The notes below the pieces were generated by a model, which did not search any database, was not told where the DNA came from, and was given only the letters and a program-made list of their open reading frames with translations. A stretch of DNA of 64,000 bases from Plectonema cf. radiosum LEGE 06105 (GTDB lineage Bacteria; Cyanobacteriota; Cyanobacteriia; Cyanobacteriales; Nostocaceae): assembly GCF_015207665.1 (NCBI RefSeq), contig NZ_JADEWL010000002.1, positions 1-64,000 of the forward strand, read 5' to 3'. Positions 37,301-47,259 of the stretch are shown piece by piece (position 1 is the first letter of the stretch; each line of letters opens with the position of its first letter). A program made the position numbers and the translations under genes.

Positions 37301-38065
37301 TTATAAATCATTAATATCTATATTTAATTCTCTTAATTTTGCGGCTAAAAGTTCAGCACGTCGAGCTTCTCTATCAGCACGTTGAGCCTCTTGATTAGCA
37401 CGTTGAGCCTCTTGATTAGCACGTTGAGCTTCTTGATTAGCACGTTGAGCTTCCTGTTGTGCTAATTCTTCAGGAGTGGGAATCAGTTCACCTTCATTGC
37501 TAAAAAAGCGTAACTTTTCTGCATAAATTCCCAGAAATAAACTTAACTGCTGACTCCATAACCAACCTTGAGGGTTTGGTTGCAGGGGCTGATATTCGCC
37601 ATCAACTAAATGAAATCCCTGGAATTCTAAACTATTAGGATCAAACCAGAAATAATCTGGAGTCCGAAAAATATCTTGATAAATTTGTTTTTTTAAATCT
37701 CGGTCTGTTGCGGCGGTAGAATCTGAAAGTACTTCTATAATTACATTGGGATACTTACCACCTTCTTCCCAAACTACCCAACTTTTACGCGGTTTGCGTT
37801 CAGTTCCTAATACCGCAAAAAAATCTGGTCCACGAAACTTCTCTGACTTGAGTTGACGCGGGCTGTAATAGATGGTGAGATTACCCGCAACATAAAAGTC
37901 ATTGCGGTTTTGCCAAAATAACTCTAGAGACTGTATCAGCAGAATCATCTGCCGTAAATGTAAATCGCTTTCCAAAGGTGGTTCGTCACTATATATATCT
38001 CCTGGGGGAAATATAACATCAATTGGGGTTTCTAAATTAGGGGTTTCTAAGTTGGTGACAGACAT
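37301..38065 (-). CDS. Uma2 family endonuclease-fold protein with repeat tail
   Basis: A 254-residue Uma2 (DUF820) protein of the PD-(D/E)xK nuclease fold, a family hugely expanded in cyanobacteria with unclear role. The core reads GPDFFAVLG (about 75-84), VIIEVLSDST (about 108-117), and KKQIYQD with the downstream Tyr-x-Trp-Phe-Asp. From about 205 onward a coiled coil is made of four or so copies of a seven-residue unit, QEAQRAN, encoded by 21-base tandem repeats at 37370-37465. Confidence 0.9.
   Translation of the reverse strand: MSVTNLETPNLETPIDVIFPPGDIYSDEPPLESDLHLRQMILLIQSLELFWQNRNDFYVAGNLTIYYSPRQLKSEKFRGPDFFAVLGTERKPRKSWVVWEEGGKYPNVIIEVLSDSTAATDRDLKKQIYQDIFRTPDYFWFDPNSLEFQGFHLVDGEYQPLQPNPQGWLWSQQLSLFLGIYAEKLRFFSNEGELIPTPEELAQQEAQRANQEAQRANQEAQRANQEAQRADREARRAELLAAKLRELNIDINDL
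37370..37465. repeat. 21-base tandem repeat inside the Uma2 gene
   Basis: About four copies of a 21-base unit containing TCTTGATTAGCACGTTGAGC encode the heptad QEAQRAN in the C-terminal coiled coil. Confidence 0.85.
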
Positions 38066-38116
38066 GGTGGCAAGTCTTGAACTGCTATAAGTCTAGCTTA
38101 GGGTGCGATTAGATGA

Positions 38117-40732
38117 TTAATCGACTTTTACTCTGAACCGAATAAAACCAAAATTTGTACCAAGGGTATGGTTAATAGTACCGAGATTGACAATTACTGC
38201 ACCTGTGGAATTATCTTGATTGGGACAGAAGTTATTCGGGGGAAGTTGAGTTCCTGGAGCAAAAAAACTACCATTATCACCATCAGTATTATCCGTATTA
38301 GCTGTAACTGTATTTGCTAAATTCACAGAAATACCTGTACCGGAACCAAAGCTATTGGGAACAAAACTAGTTCCCTTGGGGATGGAATCGCAAAATCTGA
38401 CGTTTTCTACTGGTCGATTACCGTCAGCAAGGAAATACATCGTGTATTCTACTTCGTCACCGATTTCTAAAGGTAATTGCGGACTAATATCAAATACTCC
38501 CACTGGTGAAAGTTGAAACCAACCTGGTAAATTGTCAATAGGGTCGTTGGGGTCATCAATAAAAGAATCAAAGTTAATGCCGCTGATGGGAACGCCGTTT
38601 CTATATACGTTGGTAATCCTTTTCAAGCCGCGTAAACGCTCCGGCTCGCTGGGAACTGGGGAACCGACTATTACTTCTTCACCAATTGTTGCTGCATCAT
38701 AATTTACACTTGTTGTTCCCTCTGGTGTGGTACGAGTGGGGTCTAAATAAGTGGCAATTGCGGGATTATTATATTCGCCGTTGGGTACATTTTCGTCGAT
38801 GTTGGTAGTAAAAGTAATCGCAACACTACCACCACTAGCAATATTAAAAGTACCAAAGTTAAGGACAGTTTCGCCATCAATTGGATTGCTAACACTAGTA
38901 CGAGTTGAACCACCATTTAAAGTAATTGTGGGATTAGTAGAACCATCAAAAGTAAAACCGTTGGGTAAAGGGTCAGATATATTAACGTTAGTTGCCGTAG
39001 ATAAATTGGCAGCATTGGCAACTGTAATAGTATAGGTGGCTTTCCCTGGCTTGATAATTGGGGATTGGGTAGAAGTAGTTTTAGTAATAGTTAATTGTGG
39101 TAGACATTCGGCACCGGAACTAGCACCATTAATATTACCAACACTATTTGTAGTACCATTACTACCAGAAGTTGCGCCAAAATTGAGGTTAGGATTCACA
39201 GGATTGCCACCAGCACCTGATGCGCCGCCATTTGCATTAACTACGGCACCGGGGCTACTGAAGATAATACCACCACCACCACCACCACCGGGACCGTGGA
39301 GATTATTCGCGATTGAATCCCCACCCTTACCACCGTTAGCAGTTACCGTTAGACCTGCAAGGCTATTATTCGCAGCAGATACTACAACACTACCACCAGC
39401 ACCACCACCACCGGCTCCATCCACACCTACATTTAAAGCATTGGCACCATTGGCATTAATAGTACCACTACCGCTAACGCTACCAGTACGAATCAAAGCC
39501 ATACCACCACCCGCAGCACCACTACTTGCCAAACCATTAGGAAGACTTCCGGAACCATCATTAGTTGTTCCCGCTCCTCCTCCTCCTCCCAATACTAAGC
39601 GGCTGCTTGTAGAAGGAAAATCCGCACCCCCAAAACCACCAATAAATAATCGAGAGCTAAAGCTTCTACCACCCAAACCACCAGCACCACCATTACCACC
39701 ACCACCACCCCCGGTATTTTCACCGTTAGGAAAGCGAAATCTTCCCAAAGGGTCTCCATCTGTACCACCACCACCAGCATTACCCGGCGCTCCACGAGCC
39801 GAGGAACCGTTGGGATAACCTTCAACGCCAGTATTTTCTAAAGTATTATTTGTAGAGTTAAAGATATATCTGGGTGTACCGGCAGTACCTTCACCTTTAG
39901 AACCGTTAGTATCATCAGTTGATAAAGTCCTGTAATCAGTTTGTGTATAACCAGTGGAAGCAGCGGCTCCGCCAAGCTGTCGCCCCGCACCCCCACGAAA
40001 GCCGGTTCCGCTAATATCTACAGTTGCGCCGCCTAAATTTAAATTACCGGCAACATCATAAACTAAAATACCACCACTAGAACCATTCCAAGAACTTGCT
40101 GTCAATCCTGAAGTAATAGTGGCACTAGAATATTGCGGTACGCGAATTACCTGATAAGTTCTTTGTCCTTGGGTACCAAAAGCAGCATTGTTATAAGAAT
40201 TAATCAGTCCTCCTCCCGCACCTCTACCTTGAATTGTCACCGAACCACCAGCAACAGCTCCCGTGGCAACTACGTATTCATAATTACCAGCACTAAAGTT
40301 AGCATTATTCAGATTACCACTAGCCCCAATTTGTGAAGGGGGTGTAAAGTTGGTCAGAATATCATCAGAACCACCGGGCTGAGCATCTCCATAAGCATTA
40401 GTATTACTAGAATCAATATCCGCTCCCTGCATTTGGATAACTAATAACAAATCTCCTGGTTGAATTGGTGTTGATGCACCTGTGGGAATTCCTACGGGAA
40501 TCGAAGTGTTACCAGCGTTTACATTTGCTGTACCAGCATAATAAGTATTAATAACACCGTTTAAATTATCAGCCGGTCCATCTTTACCGGGAACAGCGCA
40601 TAATCTTGTTATGGTTTGGGCTGCAACTTCAGAAAAATTTCCTTCAACCACTAACAGTAAGCTTTGATAGCTACAAGTTGTAAATAATAGGATGAAACTA
40701 CGAATTAGTTTAGATTTAAATGATGATTTCAT
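38117..40732 (-). CDS. secreted Gly-rich protein with DUF11 repeats
   Basis: An 871-residue surface or secreted protein. A signal peptide (MKSSFKSKLIRSFILLFTTC) precedes LCAVPGKDGPA. Residues about 60-480 are rich in Gly/Ala/Asn with GGGGGG tracts, like autotransporter-type or cell-surface passengers. A DUF11 domain follows (LTITKTTSTQSPIIKPGKATYTI), then a second C-terminal DUF11-like segment (VEYTMYFLADGNRPVENV). I start at the ATG at 40732; the frame extends 31 codons upstream, but that part is translated heptamer repeat DNA. Last gene of a three-gene operon behind a large beta-barrel and a DUF11/SdrD-like protein. Confidence 0.82.
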   Translation of the reverse strand: MKSSFKSKLIRSFILLFTTCSYQSLLLVVEGNFSEVAAQTITRLCAVPGKDGPADNLNGVINTYYAGTANVNAGNTSIPVGIPTGASTPIQPGDLLLVIQMQGADIDSSNTNAYGDAQPGGSDDILTNFTPPSQIGASGNLNNANFSAGNYEYVVATGAVAGGSVTIQGRGAGGGLINSYNNAAFGTQGQRTYQVIRVPQYSSATITSGLTASSWNGSSGGILVYDVAGNLNLGGATVDISGTGFRGGAGRQLGGAAASTGYTQTDYRTLSTDDTNGSKGEGTAGTPRYIFNSTNNTLENTGVEGYPNGSSARGAPGNAGGGGTDGDPLGRFRFPNGENTGGGGGGNGGAGGLGGRSFSSRLFIGGFGGADFPSTSSRLVLGGGGGAGTTNDGSGSLPNGLASSGAAGGGMALIRTGSVSGSGTINANGANALNVGVDGAGGGGAGGSVVVSAANNSLAGLTVTANGGKGGDSIANNLHGPGGGGGGGIIFSSPGAVVNANGGASGAGGNPVNPNLNFGATSGSNGTTNSVGNINGASSGAECLPQLTITKTTSTQSPIIKPGKATYTITVANAANLSTATNVNISDPLPNGFTFDGSTNPTITLNGGSTRTSVSNPIDGETVLNFGTFNIASGGSVAITFTTNIDENVPNGEYNNPAIATYLDPTRTTPEGTTSVNYDAATIGEEVIVGSPVPSEPERLRGLKRITNVYRNGVPISGINFDSFIDDPNDPIDNLPGWFQLSPVGVFDISPQLPLEIGDEVEYTMYFLADGNRPVENVRFCDSIPKGTSFVPNSFGSGTGISVNLANTVTANTDNTDGDNGSFFAPGTQLPPNNFCPNQDNSTGAVIVNLGTINHTLGTNFGFIRFRVKVD

Positions 40733-40735
40733 AAT

Positions 40736-40766
40736 TAGTTGATGGTTGATAGTTGATAGTTGATAT
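40736..40766. repeat. heptamer STRR before the Gly-rich gene
   Basis: Copies of TTGATAG/TTGATGG sit directly upstream of the start codon and give a false N-terminal extension. Confidence 0.8.
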
Positions 40767-40838
40767 AGCAATCCGAATTGAGATGTGAGAAAGTACTTAG
40801 ATTCAAAGTTGGGAATAGAAGGCAAATTTGACTCATAC

Positions 40839-40950
40839 CTGGCGACTGGAAGTCGCAGCTACACAAACCGGCACCCGCCGTGGCAGCGGGTTATTTAATT
40901 AAGTCCACGCAGGTGGACTTCGTTTGTGTAGTAGCGGTTTTAACCGCCAG
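40839..40950. repeat. four-hairpin cloverleaf-like repeat element
   Basis: Begins CTGGCGAC and ends CCGCCAG. CTACACAAAC and GTTTGTGTAG form outer arms. Local hairpins are GCGAC/GTCGC, CCCGC/GCGGG (40873-40890), a perfect AAGTCCAC-GCAG-GTGGACTT (40901-40920) and GCGGTT/AACCGC. No coding frame. Confidence 0.75.
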
Positions 40951-40989
40951 ATTATATATAAATTTCTTACAAATCATTTAGGATTGCTA

Positions 40990-41034
40990 TAGTTGATAGT
41001 TGACCTTTGACCTCTTACCTCTTACCTTTGACCT
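40990..41034. repeat. TTGACCT/CTTACCT heptamer STRR
   Basis: Copies of (T/C)TTACCTC and TTTGACC between the Gly-rich and barrel genes, overlapping the barrel stop region. Confidence 0.75.
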
Positions 41035-44000
41035 GTCAAAGACTCTTCTTGCTGTGGTGGTGCTACTTTTTGTCTGCCGAAACCACCAAATAATTCGTTT
41101 ACCTTGAAGCTGACGTTGAGATAGGGACCTCCCGCAGAACGATAACCAGTAAAATCGCGATCGTCGGCGCTACCGAAGGCATAACCGACACCAACACGAA
41201 AATCTGGTGTTAAATAATATCCAGCTTCTACGGCTACACCAAATTCGCTGTAATCTTCGCTTGGTTGACCAATCCAGCGTCCTTCAATCGCTAAATCGGT
41301 ACGATATCCTAATTGATAATTTGCCCGTAATTGTGCTAGGTTGACGCTGCTGGCATTAGTAAAATTATTTGCTAAGTAACTACTACTATTACGGAAAGCA
41401 TATTTACCGTATAATTCCCATTGCCAACTGGGTGCGTAGATGGCTTCTGCGGAAAAAAGATGGTCTATGGAACCATTTCCACTACCGGATAATAAGGTAT
41501 CGGGTGTTATGGAAGGGTTTTGTCGATATTCGTATTTAAGTAAAGCGTTGAATTTATCGCTGTTGGGGTCACGATATGCGAAACCAACGCGGAGGTTGGC
41601 TGTATCTGCTAATCCCTCTAACAGTTGATTTGCTCCACCAGCTTGTTTGTACCGTATTGCTGCGGTCAATGCTGGCGATATTTTACCTGCTGCTCCTGCG
41701 GTAATTACTGTATTGTTGCCTTGATTCCCATCGCGATATTCAAAGCGAGCATTAGCGTTGAAGTTGGGATTATCGGTGTATTCCATGCCGATGCTGTAAG
41801 TACTTCCTTGAAATAAACCTAGGGAGGAAGCAGTTTGTCCGGTTGCATAGGGTTGGGCAAATCTGATACCTGTCGCAGAATTACCGAAAATATCTTTAAA
41901 TACCCTTTCGTAACCTAAATCTAATTTCAATCCAGGTGCGAGACGAAGACGGTGATTTAAGCCTATGGTACCTTGGTCGTTCATCCCGTCGATACCGGCA
42001 AGCACTGAATAGCGTCCGTTGATTGTGGTATCTTCTGAAAATTTATGTTCGACGAGAGTATCTAAACTTGTAATATTGTTACCTTTTAACAAACCACCAT
42101 CAAAGAATTGATGGGCTAATCGCATTGTTACACCGGGGTATAAACCCCAATCTAAACCGAGGGTGGTACGGTTGGGATAAAGAGGATCACTTTCGTTGAG
42201 ATTTAGTTCGTTTTGAGCGCGGAAATTTAGACTCTCTGTTAATGGAACGTTGAGACTGGATACTAATTGACTCGCGGTTCCCTCAAATTGGTTATTAACT
42301 CTGTCTTCACGGGAACGATTGACGTATTCAACTTTTAAATCTGACTCACCAATTTTTTGCTGAATACCTGCTTTAAATGTAGACAGTGAGTTATCAATTT
42401 TACTTCCTGCTATCGGTAACGGTTGGGGGTTGAATAAGTCAAAAAATTGTGTTTGCTCAGCAGGAGCAATACCGAAATTTTCTTCATGGTCGTAACCTAG
42501 CTGAAAGCTAGTATTGTCAGTAACTTTAGCGAAAATATCAGCACCATAACGAGTTTGTCCGGGTACAAAACTCCAGGTCGCATTATTGCCAAAATTTTCT
42601 GTCACCGAACGGTAATAAGCTTGTCCTTTAAAGCTTTCACCAATGTTGCTATTTGCTTCTACACGATAAGCAGAACCACTGATATCAGCAAAATTGAAAG
42701 TATTGTGTTGCGAGCGCGCATATTCCCCAATGATGGAACCGGATGCAAAGGGAGCGTAAAAATCGACTCCATATAGTTGAAAATCCTGCGCTCCTTGGTC
42801 TTCTTTTAAATAACTAGCTCCTAAAAATGCGGTTTTATCTGGATTTGCGCTACCATTCCGTAAATTATATTGCAGTCTACCCCCGTAAAGTTGACTGTCT
42901 TCACCAGCTTCGTTTTGGTAAGTGACGACAATCCGATTGACTAAACTTGCTTCTAAAGGATTTAATTCGGTAGCAAGAATCGGACGACGGAATAAAATTG
43001 TCCCTCTCTCATAATCAATTTCATAATCGGAGCCGCGATATAAAGGCTGACGTTTAACTACCGTACCGGGACGATTAATTTCTTCTGATTCAATAAAAAC
43101 GCTTTCACTACCGGGAATTACTGAGCGACGAGAAACAAAATAGTAACCGCTAGTTCCATTAGGAGTAATAGTATCTCGTTGAAAACCTTGGATATTATTG
43201 GCAAATAATCCAGTTACTTGTAAATTACCGATATTAAAGTTGCTTTTAAAACCGTGGAGTTGTCTGGTGGTAGCAGTATAAAGTTGGGATTGTCTGGCAA
43301 ATTCTGGAGTATTGTAGTCACCCCACATCAAATAATCGGCTTCCGCTCCCTTGATATTCGGATTACGTTCGATACGAGCATAAACGCTGTCTATAGAAGG
43401 AGCAGTATTAGTAACCGTCGAACCATCACCGTAAACTGGATATTGTTTTTCACAAGATTGAATCCCCCCGAAGAGCCGATTGTCCCCATTACAATCTTCA
43501 TTCAAAGGGCGATCGCTATTATATGCTCCCGTAAATAACCATTCTCCAACTTTACCTGTGGCAAAAACCGCTGCATCTAAATCTACAGTTGTACCTTTGT
43601 CAATCTCTTCGGGTTTAACAAAATCGCGGAAACTACCCCAATAATCGCTACCACCGGCTCCAATCCTTAAATTTACCATTCCTGTGGCTAAGGAAGAACG
43701 TAAATTAGTTACGAATTCTACATATGTAACCGCTTCTAAATCGAGATGAGGAGAAGTATTTTTACTGTAGATACTAGCGCTGACTTTTACCGTTTGAGCT
43801 TGATTACCGGCTTGTAAAGTTGCGGTAAATTCACCACCACGAGCGAGTACTTGAAAACCGGGAGCATCTGGTTTGTAGTCAGTACCGATAAATTTACCGG
43901 CATGACTATTTAAAGTAACTATGTCATCTTGCTTAATTAAATTACCATTTTCGTCAGTAATTTTACCTTGAAAATCAATATTAGAACGTCCGTCAGCAGG

Positions 44001-44633
44001 AATTCTGGCTTCTCCAACTGGATTAATGTAAATCTTGGCTGTTTGCTGCTCAACGATGACTTTAACGCTAACAGGATTACCTCCTTGAGCTTGAGCGGTA
44101 ATCGTGTTTTCACCTGCGGATAAAGGAACGTTATACCAAATTTGAGTATGAAGCTTTTGTGATTCGTCTTTGTGAGTGTAACTGTTAATCATATTATCTA
44201 TAGCCTTCCCATTCACCCTTACCTCGATTTTGGCTTCCGGATGGTGCTGAATCGTGATATTGGTAGTTTTGGTATTAATTACCCCAGCTTGGGGAGTAAT
44301 CATACTCACTTGGTTAACAAGAGATAAAGGAATAGAAGAATTTTGTTTTTGTGGCTCAACTTCTTCAAGCGTCAAAGATGAACTATCGGCATGACTCCCC
44401 CCTACTTTCTGCTCCTTGCTTTCTGCTTCCTCTTGACTTGATTCTTCCGGTTGACTGGTTGGTGGTGAAAATAAGGCTTCGCTATCATCTTCTATTGCTA
44501 GATTTAATTCTGGTAAATCCGCATCTATTGGCTGCTTTTGAATAACTACACTTTGTGCAGATACACTCACAGGTAATACCGTTACAGCAGTAGTTAATAT
44601 AAAATCTCGCTTATTTAAACTGAAATTTTTCAT
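41022..44633 (-). CDS. large outer-membrane beta-barrel protein with N-terminal beta-sandwich domains
   Basis: A 1203-residue protein with a signal peptide (about 1-26). A Pro/Glu/Ser-rich linker (30-95) and two to three beta-sandwich domains (about 100-300; NITIQHHPEAKIEVRVNGKAI, IPADGRSNIDFQGKITDENGN) follow. From about 310 to the end it has the alternating, aromatic-rich strands of an outer-membrane barrel (LNVRIGAGG-like, TSFQLGYDHEENFG, LRVGFAYRDP, ending YLNVSFKVNELFGGF). No FtsX, TonB plug or POTRA domain was seen. It is encoded between two DUF11 proteins, only two bases after the upstream gene. A role in displaying or exporting these surface proteins is inferred. Confidence 0.8.
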   Translation of the reverse strand: MKNFSLNKRDFILTTAVTVLPVSVSAQSVVIQKQPIDADLPELNLAIEDDSEALFSPPTSQPEESSQEEAESKEQKVGGSHADSSSLTLEEVEPQKQNSSIPLSLVNQVSMITPQAGVINTKTTNITIQHHPEAKIEVRVNGKAIDNMINSYTHKDESQKLHTQIWYNVPLSAGENTITAQAQGGNPVSVKVIVEQQTAKIYINPVGEARIPADGRSNIDFQGKITDENGNLIKQDDIVTLNSHAGKFIGTDYKPDAPGFQVLARGGEFTATLQAGNQAQTVKVSASIYSKNTSPHLDLEAVTYVEFVTNLRSSLATGMVNLRIGAGGSDYWGSFRDFVKPEEIDKGTTVDLDAAVFATGKVGEWLFTGAYNSDRPLNEDCNGDNRLFGGIQSCEKQYPVYGDGSTVTNTAPSIDSVYARIERNPNIKGAEADYLMWGDYNTPEFARQSQLYTATTRQLHGFKSNFNIGNLQVTGLFANNIQGFQRDTITPNGTSGYYFVSRRSVIPGSESVFIESEEINRPGTVVKRQPLYRGSDYEIDYERGTILFRRPILATELNPLEASLVNRIVVTYQNEAGEDSQLYGGRLQYNLRNGSANPDKTAFLGASYLKEDQGAQDFQLYGVDFYAPFASGSIIGEYARSQHNTFNFADISGSAYRVEANSNIGESFKGQAYYRSVTENFGNNATWSFVPGQTRYGADIFAKVTDNTSFQLGYDHEENFGIAPAEQTQFFDLFNPQPLPIAGSKIDNSLSTFKAGIQQKIGESDLKVEYVNRSREDRVNNQFEGTASQLVSSLNVPLTESLNFRAQNELNLNESDPLYPNRTTLGLDWGLYPGVTMRLAHQFFDGGLLKGNNITSLDTLVEHKFSEDTTINGRYSVLAGIDGMNDQGTIGLNHRLRLAPGLKLDLGYERVFKDIFGNSATGIRFAQPYATGQTASSLGLFQGSTYSIGMEYTDNPNFNANARFEYRDGNQGNNTVITAGAAGKISPALTAAIRYKQAGGANQLLEGLADTANLRVGFAYRDPNSDKFNALLKYEYRQNPSITPDTLLSGSGNGSIDHLFSAEAIYAPSWQWELYGKYAFRNSSSYLANNFTNASSVNLAQLRANYQLGYRTDLAIEGRWIGQPSEDYSEFGVAVEAGYYLTPDFRVGVGYAFGSADDRDFTGYRSAGGPYLNVSFKVNELFGGFGRQKVAPPQQEESLTGQR

Positions 44634-44635
44634 TA

Positions 44636-45607
44636 TTAACCTCCCTCTGTTGAAAAGTTTGGTGCAAAGATGTTTTTCGCATTAACTTTTCGCTCCCCGA
44701 AAGCTGGAGTGACTGCAAAATTTATTCTTCCCATACTTCCAGGGGCTAAACGTATGGAACGAGATTGACTATTATGCTGAATTTTGTAAAGATTTGGAGC
44801 CTGAATATAGCCTGGTAAACTTGTGTAATCCAAGGTTGCGGTACGATTACCCGAAATCACGTTAGCTACAGAATACATTCCATTTACATCAGTTATAATA
44901 CGGTTGCCATCATCCATAAAAATTACCGCATTCGGTACCCCCGGTTCTCCCGATTGTTGTTCACCATCAAAATTTTTATCGACAAAAACACGTCCAATTA
45001 AAGTCCCACAATCAGAAACAATACCTGGACGAATACTCAATAAATGGCTTGCTGTATTGCTTATAAGATTTCCAGCAGTAGCTACAGCCAAATTTCTACC
45101 GCTTCCTCGCATTCCATCAGGTGTAACCGTAACTGCATAAAATACACTTAGAATTGCTTGGGGTGGAATGCTACTAGCATAGTTAATTCCAATGGTTCGA
45201 TTTTCGACTGGAGTCGTCGATACCCCTACTTGAGTTGTCGTACTACCATCACTTAAAGAGGCTTGTACCGATTTTTCCGCTAACTTCAAACCTAGAGGCA
45301 GGGTATCATTAACAGTCAAATTAGTCGCTGAAACCGCACCAGTATTACGAATTGCAATCTGGTAAATTACCGTATCTCCAGGTTCAACTGCACTTTTATT
45401 TGCAGTTTTGGTTATTTGTAAAGCTGCATTTCCGGCTCTAAAAGTTGTACTGTTGGTGTTGAAAGAGCCAATATTGTCACCTCCAAACACAGCTATATTA
45501 GTTATTTCGTTAGCTATCACGGGTATAGCTCCTTTGAGGATAATTTCAGGAAGCAATAACCACAGTAGGAAGTAACTATACCTCCACCGCTTTATTTTTA
45601 ATCTCAT
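44636..45607 (-). CDS. secreted DUF11/SdrD-like B-repeat protein
   Basis: A 323-residue secreted protein with a signal peptide (about 1-33, KRWRYSYFLLWLLLPEIILKG). A DUF11 domain follows (LQITKTANKSAVEPGDTVIYQIAIRNTG, about 85-190), then an SdrD B-like carboxypeptidase-regulatory repeat (IGRVFVDKNFDGEQQSGEPGVPNAVIFMDDG, about 205-235). First gene of the operon, its stop two bases before the barrel gene start, so translation is probably coupled. It likely joins the envelope complex formed by the next two products. Confidence 0.85.
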   Translation of the reverse strand: MRLKIKRWRYSYFLLWLLLPEIILKGAIPVIANEITNIAVFGGDNIGSFNTNSTTFRAGNAALQITKTANKSAVEPGDTVIYQIAIRNTGAVSATNLTVNDTLPLGLKLAEKSVQASLSDGSTTTQVGVSTTPVENRTIGINYASSIPPQAILSVFYAVTVTPDGMRGSGRNLAVATAGNLISNTASHLLSIRPGIVSDCGTLIGRVFVDKNFDGEQQSGEPGVPNAVIFMDDGNRIITDVNGMYSVANVISGNRTATLDYTSLPGYIQAPNLYKIQHNSQSRSIRLAPGSMGRINFAVTPAFGERKVNAKNIFAPNFSTEGG

Positions 45608-46998
45608 ATTTAATTAGATATTTAATTAGAAATTATTAAATTGGCAAGGTTTTACATTGACAAATTAAAAAATTATTCCTTGAAAAATAGATACTTAGTG
45701 TTCGTATTTTTTATACAAGATACAGCTATAGCCCTAATTTTTTGTGGTAAATGCTCGATCAAGTTTCTTAGGTAGATGCGGAGGTTACCTAAATACAAAC
45801 GGTTCTTTTTGGTTTGAAACCAAATATAACAAGTTATCGATATAGCGAAAACAGCTATTATACGGAGAAGTAAATGAAAAACTATCGATTTAAGCGCATT
45901 ATTCGCTAAAAAAGCGGAAAATTACGGACTTATCTCTATCTAATTCCCCAAAATTTTCGATGTGGGTGTTCGCGTGGGGGAAGCTTTAAAATCTTTATTT
46001 TTCGGCTCTGTGAGAAGCCGGGTTTTTTTTAGCAGAAAACTCGACTTCTTAATGATTGAAGAGTTAAAAAATATTATCAGTATTTTTGACAAGAATAGTA
46101 TGTATTATCTTTCACAAAAAAACTCTTGTTTTAGTTTTTATTGACTACTAAATTATTTAGTAGAAATAAGGATTAAAATTTATCTATTTATCTGCGAAAT
46201 ATTTTAACTAATCATTCTATCGACTTACAAATCTATTCTAATTCAAGTAAATATATAAAATTAAATTGAAAAGCTGACAACAAACTATTAGCAATTATGT
46301 AAAAAAAGATGCCATGTGAAAAGTAAAAAATAATTCTCTAAATCCAAATAACAAATATATATTGAGTATGAAGAGGGTCTAACCCCCTGATATCATTTGT
46401 TTTCTGATGATTTATATATAAATAATTAGATTGACATAAATTAAATTTATGATTTATGGCATATTTAACCCGTACATCTTTTTTTTCAGCGATAACTAGT
46501 ACTTTTACCGTTTTTATTTTACGAAAACGTATCTTTAGACTATTATCTAGCTCTATACCTAGAATTAAATCAAAATGTTTTGTTCGAGCTAATTTTTGTG
46601 AAAACAATCAATAAAAAATATTGTTATTTGAGTAATTTCACAAACACTAATGTATAAATATTTAAGTATATTTTATTTTTCTATATTGGTTCAATATATG
46701 TAAAAATATTCAAACAATTTTCCCCAATTCGATATATCTAACTCTTTAGCTAGATGACGATATTTAAAAATAAAAAATAAAAATAAAAAAATAGATTAAA
46801 TATATAGATTATTTATAGAAGTAATTATTGCTAGAATTTATCTGGAGGAGTAAAAAAATTATGAATTTTATATAAAGATTTTCAAAAAGTATGAAATGTT
46901 GTTGCAATAAAATTATAAACTTTGTAATAGAAAGATTTCATCTATTTATAAAGTGTTCCCTCTGACTCAACAAAGTATTTTTTTAGCTGCGAGTAAAA
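45608..46998. other. 1.4 kb AT-rich region upstream of hetP-like and the surface operon
   Basis: Very AT-rich and without a convincing gene. Frames at 45962-46144 (+) and 46338-46607 (-) lack ribosome-binding sites and domains. The region holds a short copy of the GAAG.CGGGTTTT palindrome family (46014-46050) and a strong Shine-Dalgarno GGAGGAG (46844-46850) in front of a five-codon frame (46861-46875). It probably carries the hetP-like promoter and a long leader. Confidence 0.5.
46861..46875 (+). promoter_or_regulatory. possible leader mini-ORF before hetP-like
   Basis: GGAGGAG at 46844-46850, ten bases, then ATG AAT TTT ATA TAA. The ribosome-binding site is stronger than any at the hetP-like start 130 bases later. 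It could be an attenuating leader or the remains of a gene. Confidence 0.35.
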
Positions 46999-47259
46999 TT
47001 GAAGGCAATGAATAAGAAACAGGTTGAAGAGGTTATCAAGGCAATTATTGACCACAAGTATTCATGGGCTTGTGTTTTAATACTGCGTTTTCATGGATAT
47101 GATCCGATAGATTATATACCTTATCGTACTTACATAAGATTACTCAAAGATAATTACCAACTTCAAAAAAAAGATACAAGTGATACTAGTGTTAAGACTG
47201 TAGATTTTAATGATTTTAAATCGAATAAAATGCATCTTGTAGAGCAAAAAAAATGTTAA
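46999..47259 (+). CDS. HetP-like heterocyst commitment protein
   Basis: An 86-residue protein that matches the HetP family core: [38 protein letters not shown] (about 14-51) corresponds to the family's [30 protein letters not shown]. HetP and its paralogues control commitment to heterocyst differentiation downstream of HetR in Anabaena. The C-terminal 30 residues are unconserved. The track start is a TTG at 46999; an ATG at 47008 is equally possible, with GAAGG too close to it. It lies downstream of a 1.4 kb AT-rich region and ends at a good terminator. hetP itself or a paralogue cannot be told apart. Confidence 0.85.
   Translation: MKAMNKKQVEEVIKAIIDHKYSWACVLILRFHGYDPIDYIPYRTYIRLLKDNYQLQKKDTSDTSVKTVDFNDFKSNKMHLVEQKKC

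Noticed and set aside
39036-39818. 260-codon Pro-rich frame on the + strand
   Set aside because: It is antisense to the Gly-rich gene; poly-Gly codons read as poly-Pro on the other strand.
46338-46607. 89-codon frame on the - strand
   Set aside because: Low-complexity AT-rich translation, no ribosome-binding site, no family.
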